DNA of 64,000 nt, from NCBI GenBank assembly GCA_947000775.1, contig CAMQGK010000341.1:3751501-3815500 (forward strand), read 5' to 3'. Position numbers and translations under genes: made by a program. Of the stretch, positions 58,071 through 64,000 are shown piece by piece. Below the pieces are notes generated by a model. It was not told where the DNA came from, ran no database searches, and was given only the letters and a program-made list of their open reading frames with translations. Numbering within the stretch: position 1 is the first letter of the stretch; each line of letters begins with the position of its first letter. This stretch comes from Pterois miles. Taxonomy: Eukaryota; Chordata; Actinopteri; Perciformes; Scorpaenidae.

Positions 58071-58765
58071 TTACAATGGCTGGCTGTCATCAAAAATGAC
58101 TGAACGATAGCAGAGTTTTGTTGTCGAAGTGTTCGGGGGAAGTTTGCTATCAGGCCGGGGAGTTCATTGTTTGAAGGAGGTGAGGGGGAAAACTTGATTT
58201 TCTCTCAATCTCTTTAACACCAAAGTGACCCCGGACTTGTTAGTCAATAAAGCTATAAGAAAGTCCCTGATAGGAGGATTGTTCAAGGCTGTTTAAGGCC
58301 AGGGACCGTCCCTCAGGAAGCAGCAGCATTCAGGCCACCCTGAAGTGGAGCAGCTCCGCAAGCCCTTTGAAGACTTTGCTCTTTTCCACCACTTTCTGTC
58401 TGATCCTTCTTTATCCCCTCTCTTCTGCCTCCCTGTCTATCTCTGTTTCACTCATCCTATTCTTCATGCTCCCTTTTATCCCGGGATCACTTCTTTAGCC
58501 CTTTGATTAGCATAACCAAAACCCCCATGCATTTCCCCCAAGGTTTAAGTGCTATTAATGCTAATTGGAGGCAGGGAACTTCTCTAAGTAGCTCTCTGCA
58601 GGTCTGTTTGTACACCTGGTGGGGGGGCTCGGTGTGTGTGCGTGAGCTATATGAGGATACCTCATGCCCCAGCCTTAACCCCATTCACACAAGCCACCAC
58701 ACACACACATTCACACACATTCACACACATATGTCTTTTAAAATCATCTCCTGCTGATCTCCATG

Positions 58766-58935
58766 ATCGTAGCGTCACCTGCTGAGGCGGCACGTCTATA
58801 ATACGTCACGGACTGATAAGTATTTTTTCACGGAGGTTGGCGGTAAAGCTGTGAGCTTAGTTTGCAACTAACATGTGGCTGAATTCAAAGAAAACAACTA
58901 GAACCGTCACTTTGAGACAAAACATGCAGAAAAAT
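58766..58935 (+). mobile_element. hAT CAGACCTGGGCA family fragment with BED-finger remnant
   Basis: Matches 44405-44575 almost base for base (CACGTCTATAATACGTCACG, GAGGTTGGCGGTAAAGCTG, ATGTGGCTGAATTCAAAG, CACTTTGAGACAAAACATGC). Both ends missing; it joins a different hAT-like repeat at about 58965. Confidence 0.85.
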
Positions 58936-58964
58936 CCACCTCATGTCTGACAAGCTGCAAAGTC

Positions 58965-59233
58965 AGAGTCATTTTTTAATAAAAAAAAAGTTTTTAAAAA
59001 AATCTGATTCCAGCTTCGTAAAGGTGAATATTTCCTGGTTTCTTTCCAGTTTTCAGTAAACTGATTATCTTTGAGTTGTAGACAAAACATGATGTCATGC
59101 TTGGCTTTAGGAAACCCTGATTGACATTTTTAACCATTTTCTGATGTTTTATAGACCAAATAACTAATCGATTAATTAAGAAAATAATCATCATATTAAT
59201 CAACAATGAAAATAATGGTTAGTTGCAGCCCTA
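58965..59233. mobile_element. TAGGGCTGCAA-type hAT-like repeat
   Basis: The right end reads in reverse TAGGGCTGCAACTAACCATT, then ATTTTCATTGTTGATTAATA; interior CCATTTTCTGATGTTTTATAG, CAAATAACTAATCGATTAAT. Same broad family as 7545-7778. Confidence 0.6.
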
Positions 59234-59685
59234 ACATGAACCAGAGGTAATCTTAAGGGCTAATTTTATTGCCCTGATGTTAAAAAGATACTCAAAAATC
59301 CATAACCCAGACATAACAAATATGCACAAAATGGCACATTACACATCCACCAATAAATAATGCCACTGCAACACACATTGATTATCGTTGATTCAGAGTA
59401 AATAAGAAAAACTGATCAAGGCAGACGAGACAAGGCAGGCAGCAGAGAAAACAACGAGAATCATAATGTTCACGTAGTGCTGATAATGATAGTGTTGCAT
59501 TTTATAATGTGCAGTAAATTAAAATGAATTGTTTTTGACAGTTTTGTTATAGGAAGTGCTGCCTGACTGATGGTTCCCCTGTTTGAGCTGCTGTATCAGT
59601 ATAATGTAATGTTACCGAGCACACAAGGGTGATATGAAGACAGTTAATCAAAGGTCTCCAGTTGCATGCAAACATGGTCTTTGCC

Positions 59686-60354
59686 TTAAAGGGATAGTTC
59701 AGGTGTTTTGTAGTCAGTGTGATGCCTACAGTAGATGACGGTCTGCACGCCCCCAGTTTGGAGAAACAAACAGGAGTTATTGCACAGAAACAAAGCAACA
59801 TACTGCTGTGGACAAGCAGAAAAATGTAAATTAGTCACCTTAAAAAAAAGGCAGTACTCTATAAACAACATGCACTTTACATCTGGAATATTTTCACCTC
59901 TTTACCACGCCCAGAGACAGCTATACAGTCTGGGTTTCCGACAGGGAACTGAAGCCATTATCCATGTTCTTGCCAAAGCAACCAGACTCCATTGATAAAA
60001 ACAGTAACTTTACCTCGTAGAGCTCAGGGGGCTGCTGGTCTACTGCTCGGTTGATTCGCTTGTGTTATTGTGTGACTTTGGTTAGTTCAGATTCAGAGTC
60101 TTATGGCTATATATGTAGCACACACTTTAAGTGATATTGATTTTTTTTTTTTTTTAGGTGAGCGTTTCTTTTAGGTGTGTAAAATACATTTTGCTGTGGT
60201 CCCCGTCCACAGCAGGACATTGCTTTGGTTCCGGTCGGTAAATCCTCTCTGCTTCTTCAAACTGGGGACGTGCCAACCGTCATGTACTTTAGATAATACA
60301 CTAACTATGGATAAGTACCTCATACACTTAAAAACACCAAAACTATCCCTTTAA
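59686..60354. mobile_element. TTAA-flanked inverted-repeat element, long copy
   Basis: Begins TTAAAGGGATAGTTCAGG and ends CAAAACTATCCCTTTAA. It shares with 16240-16614 the termini, TACAGTAGATGACG, GGAGAAACAAACAG and ATACACTAACTATGGATAAG. 669 bp, with about 300 bp of interior missing from the short copy; no transposase seen. Confidence 0.75.
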
Positions 60355-61397
60355 CCCACTGGGGCGCCTCTAATCCCAAATCTTTATTCATTAAAATCTG
60401 GCAGCATTGTCATCATCAGAAGAGGTACGTTTTGGTTGAAATCGTATGGTTTAGCTGTGAGCACATAGTAATAGTATTCTGCTAATACTAGTACTACTAG
60501 TGGCTGTAGCAGTATAACAGTTGCAGGTACAGAAGTAGCTGCCACAGAGTGATTTGAATGCACACATACATGAATAGTAACTGCAACCAAATGCTTATGA
60601 AATGTATTCTGCCTTTGCACAAAGTCCAATTAAGCTATCAGAGCTTGGCAAGTGTGATGAATCGAAGGCCCGATGTGTGTGTGTTTATTTTATCATTAGG
60701 ATCCCGCCGTCCTCAGAAAAGAGGCACTTTGTGTTATGCTACGGTTAGCACGTGTGGCACTGAAGGAGCAAATTGGATTGGTATTACAGTGTGTAAGCCC
60801 GGTCTTACGTCCTGATGAGCGCCCACAAACAAATTGGATTGGTGGCGTGTAAATCTGAAGCACTTTGATGAGCCGAAAGGCGCAAATTGAATTCTCAACA
60901 ATGTAAATCTGTATCAGCTCTGTGGCTCTCCGCCCGACTCCAGCCCTGCCAGCGCTTAAATCATGCGATTGTTCCCTGCTGTTCAGAGATACAATCTCTC
61001 ACGGCCATTTGCTGCGGCGCCTAATCTGTTTTTGATGACCCTGTAGGGATGTAGCTATACATATGGGCAACTGAATCTCCCTCTGGCTCGCGCCGACTAA
61101 ATCACTCTTTCTCTCTCTTGCTCACAACCTGTACAGTTGGCAGGGAAAGATTGCCTCGATTGAGCCATCCATGTGTGTTGATACAAGCGATGACTCAGAT
61201 GATTGGTCATACTCATGGACCTCCTGTTGTCTCCGGGAGACATTTTGATCTCTGTCTCTGAGATAAGGCAGATGTGATGTCTCATATTTATTACTCCTCT
61301 GCAGATTCATACAAATCATATTTATTACCATCCTTATTGGTTTTCCTCTCTCGTCTTCTTCCTTGTGCAGCACTTTATTAGAAAATACAGTTCATAC

Positions 61398-62016
61398 TAG
61401 GGCTGTCAAAGTTAACACCATAATAACACAAATTCATTTAACACCAAGTTTTTTAACGCATTAACACAATTGATCTTTAGGGAGGCTCAGTTTTAAAGCC
61501 GGACAGAAGGTATCAGAAGACACTATAAAACCTATAAAAACATCAACCATGTCATATTAGCATGTTGAGAAAGAGGTTAAATAATGCTTCAAAGTTGTGC
61601 TGAAGTTTGGCGAGGAAAATCTGTCATGTCCCTGTTCAAAGGGATCCCTTGACCTCTGACCTCCAGATGTGTGAATGTAAATGGGTTCTGTGGGTCCCCA
61701 CCAGTCTCCCCTTTACAGACATGCCCACTTTATGATAATCCCAGTCAGTGTGGATCAAGTCATAGTCAAGTCAGCACATGCACAGCTTTTTATGCTAAAG
61801 TCAGAACCTGTGAGGGATTTTCAGTCTGTTATTGTGTTGTGTTGCTAATTGATTTCCAATAATAAATCTATACATACGTTTCCATAAAGCCGCATATTGG
61901 TCCACTCCAATGTTGATAAGAGTATTTAATACTTGACAAATTTTCCTTAAAGGTTAATTTTGAACAAAAAATGTGCAATTAATGACGATTAAATATTTTA
62001 ACCAACCGACAGCCTG
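61398..62016 (-). mobile_element. hAT-like TAGGGCTGTCAA element, copy 6, with perfect TSD
   Basis: Left end TAGGGCTGTCAAAGTTAACA, right end AACCGACAGCCTG (last bases diverged). Perfect 8-bp direct repeats GTTCATAC at 61390-61397 and 62017-62024. Interior matches the family with a deletion that removes the CTGTTGTTGCC part. It ends 79 bases before the inpp5a exon at 62096. Confidence 0.9.
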
Positions 62017-62095
62017 GTTCATACCAAATGCATATAAATGACTGTAAATGTTTGAGTCTATTTGCTGATTGTGTTTTTCTTGTGTGTCTCCTCAG

Positions 62096-62207
62096 TTATC
62101 CGTACAGTGAAGACAGCAGTCAGGGGAAGCAGTACATGAACACCAGATGTCCAGCCTGGTGTGACCGAATCCTCTTGTCTCCCTCTGCCAGAGACCTGGT
62201 CTTAAAG
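62096..62207 (+). CDS. inpp5a: inpp5a internal coding exon with PAWCDRIL motif
   Basis: 112-bp exon. The acceptor is GTGTGTCTCCTCAG; the donor is AAG/GTGAGC at 62208. One base completes the split serine, then YPYSEDSSQGKQYMNTR and CPAWCDRILLSPSARDLVLK follow. P-A-W-C-D-R (62151-62168) is the signature motif of inositol polyphosphate 5-phosphatases; its Asp and Arg contribute to catalysis and substrate binding in the family. Orthologues continue with a further exon carrying the GDHKPV motif, which I do not find before 64000. The acceptor lies 79 bases beyond the end of a hAT-like copy (61398-62016), so intronic sequence upstream of the branchpoint region is transposon-derived. Confidence 0.95.
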
Positions 62208-64000
62208 GTGAGCCCGAACCTGCCGCTCTTGATCCGATTCATGGGTTCTGATAGCTTTTAAAAGTCAGGTTTCTTCCTATTCTAACCAAAATATCACCAT
62301 TCTTCCCTCCTCCGTCTTTAAAAATGTCACAGCCTTTATTTCTACAACTCTATCGTCCTTGATCCACGCTACCCTCCCCGCCCTCCATCGCTTCACAGAT
62401 GGAAGGATGAGGTGTCTGTGAATATTAATTTGGAGCGCTAAGCCACAGGTCCACCCAGACAGTATATATATCCCAGCACTTACAGAGTTCCAGTGGGCCC
62501 CATCTTCTTCATAAAGCCACAGATCTGTCTCCTTCCTCAGAGAGTCGTCCCCCGCTCAGCTTCAAATCCATCCCAGCATTGTAAACTGCAGCCAATCTGC
62601 CGCCTATATCCTCTCCTCCTATTCTGTTTGCTGGATTACTTTAGAGATCCACCATGCAGCTCGACAAAGTTTTCCCAGATTTGCCTCTGCCAGTTTTCCA
62701 TAAAGGCTTGCTTGCCCACACTTTTCAGCATCTTAACAGATGTTGAAGATGTGAGAAACTCCACACATAACGGCATGTTGTGTTAAATTAACAGGTTTGT
62801 TCCTGTAGTGTGGTGAACAAACAAACATGGTGACAGACAGACAGGAAGAATTAGTGATGCTTTTGCACTATTTTGTGCTGAAAATTCACAAAGAAAAAAT
62901 AAAAATAATCTGGATGAAGTCATGGAGACACATTAAATAAACACTTGTGTTGTTGCCACAATTCAATAGGTTGTTTTTCCATTTCTGAGCTCCATCTTCC
63001 TTCAATTTCATGCTTCAGGTTTTCATTAACCATGGCCGCCATGATGGTGGTTGTTGTCCCTCCGTTTTCTGTCAGCTTGGTTCCCAATCGGATATTGTTC
63101 TTTCCCATGTAACTATGTCATCGGCTGTACACAGAGCTCCCCACAACACAAATATTTGTAAATATTGGATTAAACGTTTGTTTTCATCCGTCTTCTACAG
63201 TTTATCCCGTTAGGGGTCGCGGGGGGCTGGAGCTGATCCCAGCAGGCGTTGAGCGAAGGTGGTGTTCACCCTGGAGAGGTCGACGGTCCATCACAGGACA
63301 CATAGAGACAACCATTCACGCTCACATTCACACCTACGGGGCATTTTAGAGTCATCAGTTAACCTGCATGTCTTTGGATTGTGGCAGTCGAACCTGCGAC
63401 GCTCTTGCTGTATGGCGACAGTGCTAACCACTGCAGCCCTGAAACATGTTTAATATTTGCGATTTGAAATCATCCCAGGATGGACTTCTGGGATGTACCT
63501 CACACCATAGGAATATCTAAAAAGATCATCTTTAGAACCAAAATATCTTGGCTTTACTGATTGTTAAAAAATCTGTGACAAGAGAAGATTAGAGGCGACG
63601 GCGCAGGACACACTGATAAAATTAGATCAACAGATGCTCGCCGACGGCCCCAAACTGTCCGACAGCAGACCGTCAGCTTGATGTGTCCTTTTGTTTTGGG
63701 GGGGAAAAGTCGTCACAACCACCATTTTCTAGCATTTTAACCTCCCAGATGCTGAGATTAAGTTCAGCTGTTGAGTCTTTTCAGTGCTGGAACACTTTCA
63801 TCCGTCGGTGTGTGAGAAAGACATGCAGCAGTGTATTGTACAGGTACAGTCCACAGCAGGAGGCTCCTCAGGAAGTTTGGTTTTCTTTTGTTCGCCACAA
63901 ATGAGAAATTCCTTCCTGATCTTTCTTCTTTACTGACTGAGGCCGCAGTAGAACACCAGCTCTGATCACTGCATTACAGCTGGGAAAAACAAAGCCTGTA
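62208..64000 (+). other. inpp5a: inpp5a intron, 5' part (continues beyond window)
   Basis: Begins with donor GTGAGC. No following exon (SESEEK or GDHKPV-like coding) is visible. The only recognisable content is a minus-strand V-SINE remnant at 63185-63438; the rest is unremarkable. Confidence 0.8.
63185..63438 (-). mobile_element. V-SINE remnant (minus strand)
   Basis: In reverse: GGCTGCAGTGGTTAGCACTG, CCATACAGCAAGAGCGTCGC then AGGTTCGACTGCC (tRNA-like head with B box), then AATCCAAAGACATGCAGGTT, ACTGATGACTCTAAAATGCC, CACCCTTCGCTC-like text and GGAGCCCCCCGCGACCCC-type tail with GGGATAAAC. The conserved central domain between head and CCAAAGACATGCAGG is deleted. Confidence 0.72.

Noticed and set aside
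62208..64000. Terminal inpp5a exon with GDHKPV
   Set aside because: No such coding text with splice sites was found.

Overview
The window is vertebrate DNA, almost certainly a ray-finned (teleost) fish and plausibly a percomorph. The signs are short exons with canonical GT/AG splice sites separated by kilobase-scale introns, many long (CA)n/(TG)n microsatellites, V-SINE and tRNA-derived SINE copies, L2-like LINE fragments and many small hAT-like and TTAA-flanked non-autonomous DNA transposons. There is no operon structure and no bacterial or phage content. The species call is inference; I cannot name the species.

The only host gene I can support is inpp5a (type I inositol polyphosphate 5-phosphatase) on the + strand. 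Five consecutive internal coding exons are present: 12923-13007, 35438-35533, 37414-37488, 48068-48141 and 62096-62207. Together they give 442 coding bases (about 147 residues of a protein of about 410). They splice in frame and carry both hallmark 5-phosphatase motifs, GDFNFR in the first exon and PAWCDRIL in the last. The 5' exons (start codon and N-terminal half of the catalytic domain) and the last exons (GDHKP motif and C-terminal CaaX-like tail in known orthologues) are not in the window.

Layout. 1-12922: upstream intron with a 5-copy 20-bp minisatellite containing RFX-like half-sites, an L2-like LINE fragment at 4.3-5.0 kb, and a minus-strand LINE reverse transcriptase split by a 997-bp hAT-like element at 9.5-11.4 kb. 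13008-35437: a 22.4-kb intron with a 16-copy 24-bp minisatellite (14.3-14.65 kb), (CA)n tracts, a TTAA element, several SINEs and hAT-like copies. 35534-37413: a short intron in which three mobile elements sit inside one another, beginning 18 bases after the splice donor. 37489-48067 and 48142-62095: introns with more copies of the same families and several repeat-poor, TAAT-rich blocks that look like conserved non-coding elements. A hAT-like copy with a perfect 8-bp target-site duplication (TSD) ends about 80 bp before the last exon. 62208-64000: downstream intron with a V-SINE remnant.

No novel protein-coding system is visible. The most notable material is transposon architecture (nested insertions with readable target-site duplications very close to splice sites), two minisatellites, and candidate intronic regulatory DNA. 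In human, INPP5A neighbours the developmental homeobox gene NKX6-2, so intronic enhancers acting on a neighbour are plausible, but that is inference.
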